Below, piece after piece: positions 10,182-19,205 of a stretch of DNA of 35,487 bases. The notes beneath the pieces were generated by a model. The model worked only from the letters and a program-made list of their open reading frames with translations, was not told the origin of the DNA and did not search any database. Positions within the stretch are counted from its first letter, which is position 1. Every line of letters begins with the position of its first letter. Position numbers and translations under genes: made by a program. The DNA comes from Nostocales cyanobacterium (lineage in GTDB: Bacteria > Cyanobacteriota > Cyanobacteriia > Cyanobacteriales > Nostocaceae). The stretch covers positions 1 through 35,487 of the forward strand of contig RDYJ01000027.1 in assembly GCA_004293145.1 (NCBI GenBank), read 5' to 3'.

Positions 10182-11393
10182 TTGAAAAATATGGATTTTG
10201 ATTATTTCCGAAGTAACGATAATAATTCCGCAAATAACAATCGCCACAACCTACTAGCTAGTGGTTGGCGACCATTTCAGCGTGATTTTGATTGGGGCTA
10301 TTTCCAGCAAATAATATTTAATGATACTCAAGAATTAACCCAAAAAAGCATTAATCTATTCAGTTTTTATGCAGACGCTTTAGCTAGAAAAGATTTTGCT
10401 TGGTGGGCAAATATATTAAATTTAGCTTCTGACTATACTCGTGGTGAATTGCAAAAATATTGGAACTTCATTACACCTGATGCACTCACTCCAGATTATC
10501 GTTACAAAGACGTTTTAACTACAGAAACTCCTATTGTCCAGTTTGTCAATCGTAACAGCATTCCTATTGATTATGTGCTGAATTTGTTGCAAGAAATTAC
10601 TGTTTTGAGGATTTTACGTTTATTGGAACGTCCTGATATAATTACACAATACTACTCAGAAAGAGACTTTTATTTTCCCGTCGAAAAGTTTGTGAGTTGG
10701 GAACGTTTAGATGTCATTAATACTGTTTATGCTTACTGGGCTAAACATGATATTTGGTTACAAATTGATCCCTATGATCGAGGACGGAGACAATATACTT
10801 TAATGTCACAAAATCTAGCGCCATTAATTAATAAAGCCACCTATGATTTAGCAGTGATGTTAAGTGGATATCAAAGTCGTGTGGGTAAGGTTCATAATCA
10901 ATTTCCTATTCGCACATTTCCCCTAGAAATTCAAGATTTTACTGACTCAGTTCAGCAAGCAATTCTCAATCAAAATCAATTAGCGGTTGTTGTACATGGA
11001 GAACCGGGTACAGGTAAAACAGCCTGGACTCAATCAGTAGCAAAGGAAATTCTTGTACCTTTAGGTTATGTAATTTTTATTTTGGATCATGATGCCATTA
11101 CTAACTTTGTCCCACCCAGCTACTTAGAAAGAATTTGTATTATCATCAATGAAGCTGATAACTTAGCTCAAGATAGAGCTTCAGAAGTAGCTCAATATAA
11201 CAACAAAACTGAACATATTTTAGCTTTACTAGATGGCACTTTGTACCAAAGTGTAATTGATGAATCTGGTGTACAGATGAAGCAGCGTTTAGTAGTATTG
11301 ATGACTTGTAACACCACAGAAAGATTAGATCCGGCTATGTTACGTAAAGGTAGAGTAGATTTGATGTGTGAGTTTACACAGCGTTTTGTCTGA
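10182..11393 (+). CDS. AAA family ATPase with uncharacterised N-terminal region (TTG start, or ATG at 10191)
   Basis: Walker A HGEPGTGKTAW; Walker-B-like ICIIINEADN; VLMTCNTTERLDPAMLRKGRVDLMCEF. Confidence 0.85.
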   Translation: MKNMDFDYFRSNDNNSANNNRHNLLASGWRPFQRDFDWGYFQQIIFNDTQELTQKSINLFSFYADALARKDFAWWANILNLASDYTRGELQKYWNFITPDALTPDYRYKDVLTTETPIVQFVNRNSIPIDYVLNLLQEITVLRILRLLERPDIITQYYSERDFYFPVEKFVSWERLDVINTVYAYWAKHDIWLQIDPYDRGRRQYTLMSQNLAPLINKATYDLAVMLSGYQSRVGKVHNQFPIRTFPLEIQDFTDSVQQAILNQNQLAVVVHGEPGTGKTAWTQSVAKEILVPLGYVIFILDHDAITNFVPPSYLERICIIINEADNLAQDRASEVAQYNNKTEHILALLDGTLYQSVIDESGVQMKQRLVVLMTCNTTERLDPAMLRKGRVDLMCEFTQRFV

Positions 11394-11474
11394 TCGCTAA
11401 ATTTGGGGTTTTTGCTAAAATTATTCATAAATCTTGCCTTCTTCCTTGAGGCAGATATCTAAGCAACAACCCCT

Positions 11475-12776
11475 ATGAAGACAGTTCTTAAGTCAGAATC
11501 CCAGCAAATCACCAGATTATTTTCTCATCTAGAATTTGATGGCGATAAATTACATCATCAGCCAGGTAGTCTTTTAGGAAGCACTGCTTTAATTGCTGGT
11601 ACAACCATAGGAGCGGGTATTCTCGCTTTACCTGCGGTGACTTTGCCATCCGGTATTTTACCATCTACAGCCTTACTGATTACAGTTTGGGTATACACAT
11701 TATTTTCAGGATTATTAATTGCAGAAGTAACCTTAAACCTGATGCGTTTAGAGGGTATTGCCAATATCGGTTTTTTAGCAATTGTAGAAAAAACTCTGGG
11801 TAAAGCGGGAGCGAGAATTGCTGGTGCTACATATTTATTTATGCACTATGCCCTTTTGGTGGCATATATCAGCAAAGGTGGAGATATTTTAGTATCCACA
11901 TTCACGAAAATTGCAGGTTTAGAAAATCTTTTACCTAATTGGGTAGGAACAACTACTTTTACACTGTTATTTGGTGGGATTCTGTATTTAGGAAAAGAGA
12001 AATTTATTCAGAAATTAAACAGTGTCTTTGTGGCAATTGTGATTATTTCTTTTATGGGTTTATTATTTTTAGGGGTAGGACAAGTAAAAAGCTCACAATT
12101 TCTAGTTCAAAATTGGCATGCTGTTGGTAGTGCAGTTTCAGTTATCTGTGTAGCTCTGTTTTATCATAATGTTGTGCCTGTAGTGGTGACGCAATTAGAA
12201 GGAGATATACCGAAAATCAGAAAATCAATTATCATTGGTTCTGGAATTCCTCTAATCATGTTCTTGGCTTGGAATGCTGTGATTTTGGGCAGCGTTAGTC
12301 CTGATATTCTACATAATAATTCACAAAGTGGCGATGTTTTTGACCCACTACAAATTTTGCGTGGAGGTGGGGCTGGGGAATTATTAGGATTAGTATTAAC
12401 TGTTTTTTCTGAGTTCGCAATTATCACATCATTCATTGGTTTCGTTTATGGGTTGGTCGCTGTTTTTAAGGATATTTCTCAAATTACCAAAAGTGAACTT
12501 TCTCGTTTACCAATTTTCTCACTGGTTCTACTTCCACCTATGAGTTTAGGAACAATCAACCCCACTATATTTTTTACGGCTCTGGACTATACAGGAATCT
12601 TTAGTATTTCGGTTTTAGGTGGAATTATTCCCGCAATTATGAGTTGGCAACAACAGGAGAAACACAAATTGACAAATGGTATTTATCACTCACTAATACC
12701 TGGCGGTAAAATCACTTTAATTGTGATGATTACAGTTGCATTAGCCCTGATAGTCAAACAATTTTTTTTACTTTAA
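11475..12776 (+). CDS. Aromatic amino acid (Tyr/Trp-type) permease, HAAAP family
   Basis: GSLLGSTALIAGTTIGAGILALPAVTLPSGILPS signature plus ~11 hydrophobic segments. Confidence 0.88.
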   Translation: MKTVLKSESQQITRLFSHLEFDGDKLHHQPGSLLGSTALIAGTTIGAGILALPAVTLPSGILPSTALLITVWVYTLFSGLLIAEVTLNLMRLEGIANIGFLAIVEKTLGKAGARIAGATYLFMHYALLVAYISKGGDILVSTFTKIAGLENLLPNWVGTTTFTLLFGGILYLGKEKFIQKLNSVFVAIVIISFMGLLFLGVGQVKSSQFLVQNWHAVGSAVSVICVALFYHNVVPVVVTQLEGDIPKIRKSIIIGSGIPLIMFLAWNAVILGSVSPDILHNNSQSGDVFDPLQILRGGGAGELLGLVLTVFSEFAIITSFIGFVYGLVAVFKDISQITKSELSRLPIFSLVLLPPMSLGTINPTIFFTALDYTGIFSISVLGGIIPAIMSWQQQEKHKLTNGIYHSLIPGGKITLIVMITVALALIVKQFFLL

Positions 12777-12803
12777 TCTCAATTAAATTCCCATTTCCAT
12801 ATT

Positions 12804-13225
12804 ATGAATCCCCAATCTCCCTTGCAGTTGACCAAAGGTGCAATTTTACGTTTAAGCCTCTTATTTTTATCAATGTTTGGGTTTGTTTTATGGTTAAATC
12901 AGTCTGGTTCTCTGGAAAATGCCCAACTTTTAGAAACTCTTTACCGTCAGGGAAATTACATTGAGGCAGTATTATGGTTTTTTTTTCTTTGGGATTTATA
13001 GTATATAGCTATAAACGAGATTCCCTGATTTCTCAACGTAAAAATCAAATTACAGCATTGATTTTTCTGTTGTTTGGATTATCTGATCTAGTCGAAGTTC
13101 AAACTGGAGGATGGTGGAAACCTTGGTGGTTGTTTCTCTGGAAAGCTATTTGTGTTTTAGGCTTGATCATTTGCTTTTGGGATTATTTGAAAACTCATCG
13201 TTCAAATGAACAAAAAAAAATTTAA
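12804..13225 (+). pseudogene. Small multi-TM membrane protein, apparently frameshifted at a T9 run
   Basis: Two overlapping ORFs (12804-13001 and 12974-13225) in different frames join at poly-T 12978-12986 into one continuous ~140 aa hydrophobic protein. Confidence 0.7.
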
Positions 13226-13251
13226 TCCCATCTTTCGCGCAAAGGAAGAAA

Positions 13252-13806
13252 ATGAGTAATTCTCGCTTGGTTAAAATCAGTAAATTTTTGAGTAAACATT
13301 TACGTCACACACCAGAAGAAATTGGCATTAAATTAGCTCCTGGTGGTTGGGTTGCTGTGGATGAACTGCTAATGGCTTGTGCTAATCACAAATTTATTAT
13401 CACTATTACAGAATTACAGGAAGTAGTTGCTACTAGCGATAAAAAACGCTTTGCTTTTGATTCTACAGAAACTCTGATTCGTGCTAACCAAGGACACAGT
13501 ACAGCAGTTGATTTACTATTAGAACCTGTTGTACCTACCGATGTACTTTATCACGGCACAGGGAACAAATCTGTAGATGCAATTATGCAAGCGGGAATTT
13601 CTAAAATGTCCCGTCATCATGTGCATTTATCTTCTGATATTGCGACAGCGAAAATAGTGGGTGCAAGACATGGAAAACCTGTTATTTTTGCTGTAGATAC
13701 TGGTAAGATGTATGAGGATGGTTACATTTTCTATTGTTCTGATAATGGTGTTTGGTTGGTAGATCATGTACCACCTGAATATTTACATAAAATTTCCTCT
13801 GGGTGA
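13252..13806 (+). CDS. kptA: RNA 2'-phosphotransferase (Tpt1/KptA family)
   Basis: RLVKISKFLSKHLRHTPEEIGIKLAPGGWVAVDELL...VLYHGTG...MSRHHVHLSSDIATAKIVGARHGKPVIFAVD. Confidence 0.93.
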   Translation: MSNSRLVKISKFLSKHLRHTPEEIGIKLAPGGWVAVDELLMACANHKFIITITELQEVVATSDKKRFAFDSTETLIRANQGHSTAVDLLLEPVVPTDVLYHGTGNKSVDAIMQAGISKMSRHHVHLSSDIATAKIVGARHGKPVIFAVDTGKMYEDGYIFYCSDNGVWLVDHVPPEYLHKISSG

Positions 13807-13924
13807 TTTTCATAATACGAATTACACATAAAAATAAAAAAAATTAATGAAATACTTCTTTTGATAGACTTAATAAATAGCTGAAATTACTAATCTATAG
13901 ATGGAAAATTTCATGGATTAAACT

Positions 13925-14197
13925 ATGAATATTATTGCTTGGATAATTCTAGGTTTGATTGCCGGAGCGATCGCTAAAGCTATTTATCCTGGTCGTCAAG
14001 GTGGCGGAATTTTAGCAACAATGGTATTAGGTATGATTGGTGCTTTAATTGGTGGAACTTTAGTTACCTTGTTAGAAACAGGGACTTTACAATTTACATC
14101 TGCAACTTTGAGTATTCCAGGAATAATTGTGGCAATTATTGGGGCAATGATCGCTATTTTTCTTTGGGGATTATTTACAGGTCGTACCAGTCATTAA
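13925..14197 (+). CDS. GlsB/YeaQ/YmgE-type stress-response membrane protein
   Basis: 90 aa; IIAWIILGLIAGAIAKAIYPGRQGGGILATMVLGMIGALIGG. Confidence 0.9.
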   Translation: MNIIAWIILGLIAGAIAKAIYPGRQGGGILATMVLGMIGALIGGTLVTLLETGTLQFTSATLSIPGIIVAIIGAMIAIFLWGLFTGRTSH

Positions 14198-14266
14198 TGG
14201 AATAGTTAAGATCATTTAATACCTAGAGCCAAGATATTAGCAAATAAAATTTAGTCAACTATAAAA

Positions 14267-14291
14267 AGGTAATGAGTTTACCCCATTACCT
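14267..14291. terminator. Hairpin between convergent genes (AGGTAATG/CATTACCT)
   Basis: Stem 14267-14274 / 14284-14291; followed by perfect 13-bp tandem CCCATTACCTATT x2 (14282-14307). Confidence 0.5.
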
Positions 14292-14330
14292 ATTCCCATT
14301 ACCTATTACTTATTATGGAAATACAAGCAA

Positions 14331-15098
14331 TTAAACACCAACTTTTACTCTTGACCACACACCATTTTCATCTTCATCAAATTGTTGATGAACTGCATCC
14401 CAAGCAGATTGTTCAGCGGTAAACTCGTCACTTGTATCATTGAGTACGGCGTTATAACGCTGAATAAATACGCGCTGCGCTTCTTCGGATAGATGAGCGC
14501 GAACTTCAGGAGACAAGTCTTCTGGACTATTACAAGGACCAGGACAAGGATGAGCTAGTGCTTTACCAATGGTGTTAATTTCTTCAGCACCAGCACTTTC
14601 TAATAACAATTGAAATTCACCTGTGCGATCGCTCGGTACTTCTAGCATTAATAAAAACTCTCCCGCTTGTAACCGAGTTTGATAAAGCGCAGCTTGATCT
14701 TCTGGCATCCCTAAAGCGGTAAAAACTGATACTAAACCAGCACCAGCACTACCAGCGATCGCACCACTCGCAGCACCCAACAATAAAGCACTAATAGGAC
14801 CAGCGGCTACAATTGGTCCAACAAAGGGAATAAACAATACACCTACACCCGTCAGTAAGCTGAGGAAAGAACCAAACAAAGAACCAAAAATTGCTCCTGT
14901 TCTCAAACCTCCTAAAATTACATCTCGCTTAGTAATAAAACCAGAAATTCGCGTTTCTGATTGAAAATTTCTCCCCATCACCGAAACATGATCTTTCGGT
15001 ACACCTCTATCTAGTAAACGACGAATTACATCATCAATTTGCTTCTGTTCTTTAAATATAGCTGAGATGGTACGCTCTGCTTGATATCCTTCTGGCAC
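14331..15098 (-). CDS. Low-temperature-induced Lti46.2-like protein: Gly-rich membrane region plus C-terminal ChaB domain
   Basis: Glycine/alanine-rich TM segment and C-terminal [27 protein letters not shown]...[23 protein letters not shown] (ChaB-like). Confidence 0.8.
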   Translation of the reverse strand: MPEGYQAERTISAIFKEQKQIDDVIRRLLDRGVPKDHVSVMGRNFQSETRISGFITKRDVILGGLRTGAIFGSLFGSFLSLLTGVGVLFIPFVGPIVAAGPISALLLGAASGAIAGSAGAGLVSVFTALGMPEDQAALYQTRLQAGEFLLMLEVPSDRTGEFQLLLESAGAEEINTIGKALAHPCPGPCNSPEDLSPEVRAHLSEEAQRVFIQRYNAVLNDTSDEFTAEQSAWDAVHQQFDEDENGVWSRVKVGV

Positions 15099-15147
15099 TT
15101 GTTTACTCCTTGTATTTTGGCGGGGAATTTATGTTAATAATTATCAA

Positions 15148-15693
15148 TTACACACCCACTGGAACTTTAGTTTCGGCCGTTTGTTGTTTACCATCTGGTT
15201 CTAAAGCTTGTCCTTCAATAAATGAGCGCAACATCCAAGCCATTTCTTCATGTTCTTCCATCAATTCAGTTAAAAAATCAGCAGAACCTTGATCATGATA
15301 TTCTTCACTACACTGGTCTATATGATTTCTTAAATTGCGAATCACCTGTTCATGATCTTCAACCAGTTGAGTTACCATTCCCGTAGCTGTAGGAATTTCA
15401 CCGCTATGTTCTTTGAGAGTAGCAAGACTCAAAAAACCTTCCATTGTGCCAGTTGGATAACCACCCAAAGTCCGAATCCTTTCAGCTAATTCATCAATAT
15501 TTTCCGTCAGTTCTTTATAGTGTTCTTCCCAAAGTTTATGCAGGGTGCGGAACTGAGGACCGACAACATCCCAATGATATTTTTTCGTTTTTACTAGCAG
15601 GACATAAGCATCTGCCAAATCTTGATTTAACAAATTCATCACACCTTGACGCTGTTCATCTGTCAAACCAATGTTTATTTTATGTACGGTCAT
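15148..15693 (-). CDS. dps: Dps-family ferritin-like DNA/stress protection protein
   Basis: KTKKYHWDVVGPQFRTLHKLWEEHYKELTENIDELAERIRTLGG. Confidence 0.93.
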   Translation of the reverse strand: MTVHKINIGLTDEQRQGVMNLLNQDLADAYVLLVKTKKYHWDVVGPQFRTLHKLWEEHYKELTENIDELAERIRTLGGYPTGTMEGFLSLATLKEHSGEIPTATGMVTQLVEDHEQVIRNLRNHIDQCSEEYHDQGSADFLTELMEEHEEMAWMLRSFIEGQALEPDGKQQTAETKVPVGV

Positions 15694-15838
15694 TATTTTC
15701 CATCCCTATTAGCACGTAAATAACTTAATAAACATAAGTTTTACAAATATCGACATATTCCACATCAATCAAAGGTAAGAACCATGTTTACTTACTTTTA
15801 TCTATTTAGGAATAGGTAGATTATTGATAATAATTAAT

Positions 15839-15899
15839 ATCCCCAACTTCTTTGTTACTCTTTGCAATAACTTATGAATTAATATCAGAAGTTGGGGAT
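15839..15899. repeat. Inverted repeat ATCCCCAACTTCT ... AGAAGTTGGGGAT (13 bp perfect arms)
   Basis: Arms 15839-15851 and 15887-15899. Confidence 0.85.
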
Positions 15900-15945
15900 C
15901 TATCTCTCTAAAATTCAGCAACAAATTCCCACCCATCAACTCATA

Positions 15946-15978
15946 ATTATGAATTATGAATTATGAATTATGAATTAT
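15946..15978. repeat. Heptamer tandem repeat (GAATTAT)n
   Basis: attatgaattatgaattatgaattatgaattatt; abuts stop codon of 15975-16340. Confidence 0.85.
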
Positions 15979-16340
15979 TTATTGCTACCTGTCATTTTTT
16001 CCAAAAAACCTTCTACTTCCTGTTCTACAGAAGTCGCACTTTGTGAATTTTCGGGAGTCTTCATTTTATCAATATCAGCATCTCCCTGAACTTCATTAAG
16101 TCCTCTCCTGGTTTTTTCTTGAGATTCCTTCATTCCTATGGGTGGTTCTTTAGCTGCTTCATCAGTTTTGCGTTGAGTTTCCAATAGTTGGGTTGTTCCT
16201 TCTGTTGGTTCACTTTGATAACTACTGATAGCTAAAGCCGGAAAAGCATTAAATAAAAATATGAAGGTACAAGCAAAAGCCACTAATATCAATCTTGATG
16301 CTAACTGCAATCTAGATTTAACAAAATCAAGAATTTTCAT
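15975..16340 (-). CDS. Low-temperature-induced protein family (signal peptide, ~120 aa)
   Basis: Signal-like N-terminus LILVAFACTFIFLFNAFPALA; acidic/Lys-rich mature part, located next to Dps and Lti46.2-like genes. Confidence 0.6.
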   Translation of the reverse strand: MKILDFVKSRLQLASRLILVAFACTFIFLFNAFPALAISSYQSEPTEGTTQLLETQRKTDEAAKEPPIGMKESQEKTRRGLNEVQGDADIDKMKTPENSQSATSVEQEVEGFLEKMTGSNK

Positions 16341-16521
16341 TTTTTTATATTTTTTGGTTTATTTTGTGGTTCAATATATAATATTAATGCAATAGAATAT
16401 CTTTAAAATCAATCTTGCGAGAGAATTAACTTTAACCTTGGATGAAAATAAAAATAACTCTATAGATAGAGAACAACACACAGGAAAAATATCTCTGAAA
16501 ACTCTTACCTTCGATTCCTTC

Positions 16522-16564
16522 GTTCCTACCCTTCGGGAACACCTTCGGTGAACGTGGTTCGTTC
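16522..16564. repeat. Three contiguous short hairpins (GTTCC..GGAAC, CACC-TTC-GGTG, GAACG..CGTTC)
   Basis: gttcctacccttcgggaacaccttcggtgaacgtggttcgttc; stems share boundary bases. Confidence 0.7.
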
Positions 16565-16654
16565 TTCCGTGTAAACACTTACCCCAAATCGAGATTATCT
16601 GTTAATACTGTAAAAGCTCAAATTCCCATGCTGTGAAATAAATCATAAAACTTT

Positions 16655-17494
16655 ATGTCCCAAAATTCTAATTCCACAAACAACCACACAATAAAAATAA
16701 TTGCTATCACCACCATAGCATTATCTCTAAATGCTTGTACCAACACCCAAAATACACCACAATTAAAAACCAACAGCGAAGCTTTAGGAGTTTCCATTCC
16801 TGAAAACCAAGCAAATACAAAATCACAACCAACAGCTAAAATCAAAAACTTGAATTTTACCGTTCCCGCTAAATTTCAAGGAAAGACAGTTTATAAAGTT
16901 GAACCCAAAAACGACGAGAAAGTTATTGCTTTAACTATTGATGATGGTCCCTGGCCAAAAACTACAGTAGAAATGTTAGATATCCTCAAACAAAATGACG
17001 TAAAAGCCACATTCTTTTGGGTAGGAAGTTCCTTAAAAAATCATCCCGAAATAGCCAAACGAGTAGTAGCTGAAGGTCACGCTATTGGTAATCATACCTG
17101 GAATCATTTATATAAACGCATGGATGCAGCCACAGCTAAAAATGAAATTGAAAGAACAAATGAATTAATCTATAAAACAACAGGTGTCAAAACATCTATT
17201 TTCCGCCCCCCTGGAGGCTATTTAAACAACGGATTAGCTGCTTATGCTAAAAGTCAAAAAAACTCTGTTGTCATGTGGTCAGTGACCTCAGCCGACACCG
17301 ATCCACGTGCAAAATATCAAGTATTTGTTAAAAATATTCTCAGAGATGCTAAACCCGGCGCAATTGTGTTAATGCACGATGGTGGCGGAAATCGTGAAAG
17401 AACCGTCAAAGCCTTACCAGAAATCATCACTGGATTGAAACAACAAGGATATAGATTTGTCACAATTCCTGAATTATTAGAAATGCAGCAATAA
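16655..17494 (+). CDS. Polysaccharide deacetylase (NodB-homology) lipoprotein
   Basis: Lipobox-like LSLNACTNT; ALTIDDGPWPKTTVEML, AIGNHTWNH, FRPPGGYLNNGL, VLMHDGGGNRERTVKALP. Confidence 0.92.
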   Translation: MSQNSNSTNNHTIKIIAITTIALSLNACTNTQNTPQLKTNSEALGVSIPENQANTKSQPTAKIKNLNFTVPAKFQGKTVYKVEPKNDEKVIALTIDDGPWPKTTVEMLDILKQNDVKATFFWVGSSLKNHPEIAKRVVAEGHAIGNHTWNHLYKRMDAATAKNEIERTNELIYKTTGVKTSIFRPPGGYLNNGLAAYAKSQKNSVVMWSVTSADTDPRAKYQVFVKNILRDAKPGAIVLMHDGGGNRERTVKALPEIITGLKQQGYRFVTIPELLEMQQ

Positions 17495-17503
17495 ACCTCT
17501 TAG

Positions 17504-17522
17504 CCCCCCTTTTTAAGGGGGG
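17504..17522. terminator. G/C hairpin CCCCCCTT-TTT-AAGGGGGG between convergent genes
   Basis: Perfect 8-bp stem immediately after deacetylase stop. Confidence 0.5.
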
Positions 17523-17548
17523 TTGGGGGGATCTAAATAGATACCATT

Positions 17549-17938
17549 TCACTCGCTCACAACAGAGGCACAAACCTGAGCTTCTTGCCAAAGTTTGTAT
17601 AAAAAGAACTCTGTCCGTTCGCTCATCGTTGTTACAAATACACCCACAGCATTCTCAGAACCATCTGATAACCAAGAACCCCGCAGGGTGACTTCTAAAT
17701 ACTCAACATCGCTCTTAGACAGGGCGATAATTTCACCATCATTTCTTTGTGCCTCAGCCTTCAGCCTTTCTACTCCTGGTAAATCAACAGGCAGCAAAAA
17801 GGAAGCCGTACTAGGTTCAAAATGTAAAGGTTGACCAACCCGCAGTGCCAAAATCACTCTCTGCGTCACCCATTCTTCTAGTGACAGAGTGAGACACTCT
17901 AAATAAAAGCTTCCTTCAGTGTAAGTTAATTTCAGCAT
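17549..17938 (-). CDS. Conserved hypothetical cyanobacterial protein
   Basis: 129 aa ORF with good coding character, co-oriented with the HNH gene. Confidence 0.7.
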   Translation of the reverse strand: MLKLTYTEGSFYLECLTLSLEEWVTQRVILALRVGQPLHFEPSTASFLLPVDLPGVERLKAEAQRNDGEIIALSKSDVEYLEVTLRGSWLSDGSENAVGVFVTTMSERTEFFLYKLWQEAQVCASVVSE

Positions 17939-17954
17939 TTCCTATGCTCTCCTG

Positions 17955-18473
17955 TTATTCCAGGTTTGCTTGCAAATCCACCCAGAACTTTTCTGCAAAA
18001 GCAACAGCAGGGTGAACTGGCGCTTTTGGTTTGGTACGCAGTTGCATCCCAACTTCAGCAAGACTTTTATCGCCTTTACGAGAATTACATCTAGAGCAGG
18101 CTGTGACTACGTTATCCCAGGTATGAAGTCCTCCTTTAGACCGAGGAATCACATGATCCAAGGTTAGGTGTTTGTTAATACCGCAATACTGACAACTGTG
18201 ATGATCTCGCCGCAGCACTTCCCGCCGATTTACTGGGGGAACTTTCCACATCCTTTCAGCCGCTGCAATTTTCAACCGGATGTGTTTTGGTACAGGTAAT
18301 ACCAAGCTAGGTGAGTGAACTAACCATCCCTCTTCCGTGGAAAAGTCCAGTGGTTCTGCCTTATTAGTAACCAGCAATATAATTGCTCGCTTGATATTTA
18401 CCCTACAGAGTGGCAAGTAATTTTGGGAAAACACCACCACGGATTGCTCTAACACTTGCATTGCGCTTGTCAC
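17955..18473 (-). CDS. HNH endonuclease
   Basis: RRDHHSCQYCGINKHLTLDHVIPRSKGGLHTWDNVVTACSRCNSRKGDKS. Confidence 0.92.
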   Translation of the reverse strand: MTSAMQVLEQSVVVFSQNYLPLCRVNIKRAIILLVTNKAEPLDFSTEEGWLVHSPSLVLPVPKHIRLKIAAAERMWKVPPVNRREVLRRDHHSCQYCGINKHLTLDHVIPRSKGGLHTWDNVVTACSRCNSRKGDKSLAEVGMQLRTKPKAPVHPAVAFAEKFWVDLQANLE

Positions 18474-18488
18474 AGCCTAACTCCTTAT

Positions 18489-18527
18489 TAAAAACCCCCG
18501 CCTCTGATTTGGTAGAAGCGGGGGTTA
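18489..18527 (-). terminator. Rho-independent terminator (reverse strand)
   Basis: On minus strand: AACCCCCGCTTCTACCAAATCAGAGGCGGGGGTTTTTAA; G/C stem followed by U-run. Confidence 0.75.
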
Positions 18528-18552
18528 AAATTGACCTGATATTTTTCTGGTC

Positions 18553-18798
18553 TTATTGCGGTACAACATTTTCCTTGTACCTCCCGCTTATTATTTTTGT
18601 TTGTGGTTTACTATTCAGCACATCAAAGCTGATATATCTTGAGTCATAGTTACCCTCTGTGTTTTGCCTTGGATGCTGACTACCATCGGCTATAAATAAA
18701 TACTCCACTCCCACGGCAGCAAATTCCCAACTGGCCTGATAGCCGCTGGGATAGGAGGGGGTAGAGATGGGGTAAAGGGATTTCACAGAAAATTTCAC
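18553..18798 (-). CDS. Hypothetical protein, 81 aa (GTG start)
   Basis: GTG start with upstream AAGGAA; followed by a good intrinsic terminator on the same strand. Confidence 0.55.
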   Translation of the reverse strand: MKFSVKSLYPISTPSYPSGYQASWEFAAVGVEYLFIADGSQHPRQNTEGNYDSRYISFDVLNSKPQTKIISGRYKENVVPQ

Positions 18799-18869
18799 CT
18801 ATTGAACATTCCTTTAAACATACTACACTTGTATTACTATCCTGTCTATATCTATAAGGAGAAAAAATC

Positions 18870-19205
18870 ATGCATACCATCGCACGCACCTCAACTACCG
18901 ATATGGAAGTCACCAGCATCCGTTTGGAACGTGAACTCAAAGATAAACTCAAAGAAATAGCTGGAAATCAGGGATATCAAGCTCTCATTCGAGATATTCT
19001 CTGGAATTATGTACAGCAAAAATCTGGTGAGTGGAAACCCCGATTTTCCCGTGCTGACATTCGAGCTAGTATGGCAGCTATAGCCCAGCAAGAAGAACGC
19101 TGTGTCCTTACAGGTAAATTAATTGAACCTCAACAGCCGATGTTATTAGGACTGACGAAAAATGGCGACATGGTTCCCCTCTGTGTCGAGAGTTTGGCTC
19201 TCTAG
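18870..19205 (+). CDS. Ribbon-helix-helix-like DNA-binding protein
   Basis: Strong SD (aaggagaaaaaatcATG); MEVTSIRLERELKDKLKEIAGNQGYQALIRDILWNYV is RHH-like. Confidence 0.75.
   Translation: MHTIARTSTTDMEVTSIRLERELKDKLKEIAGNQGYQALIRDILWNYVQQKSGEWKPRFSRADIRASMAAIAQQEERCVLTGKLIEPQQPMLLGLTKNGDMVPLCVESLAL

Noticed and set aside
18410-18649. 79-aa plus-strand ORF
   Set aside because: Runs through the minus-strand terminator and antisense to two better-supported genes
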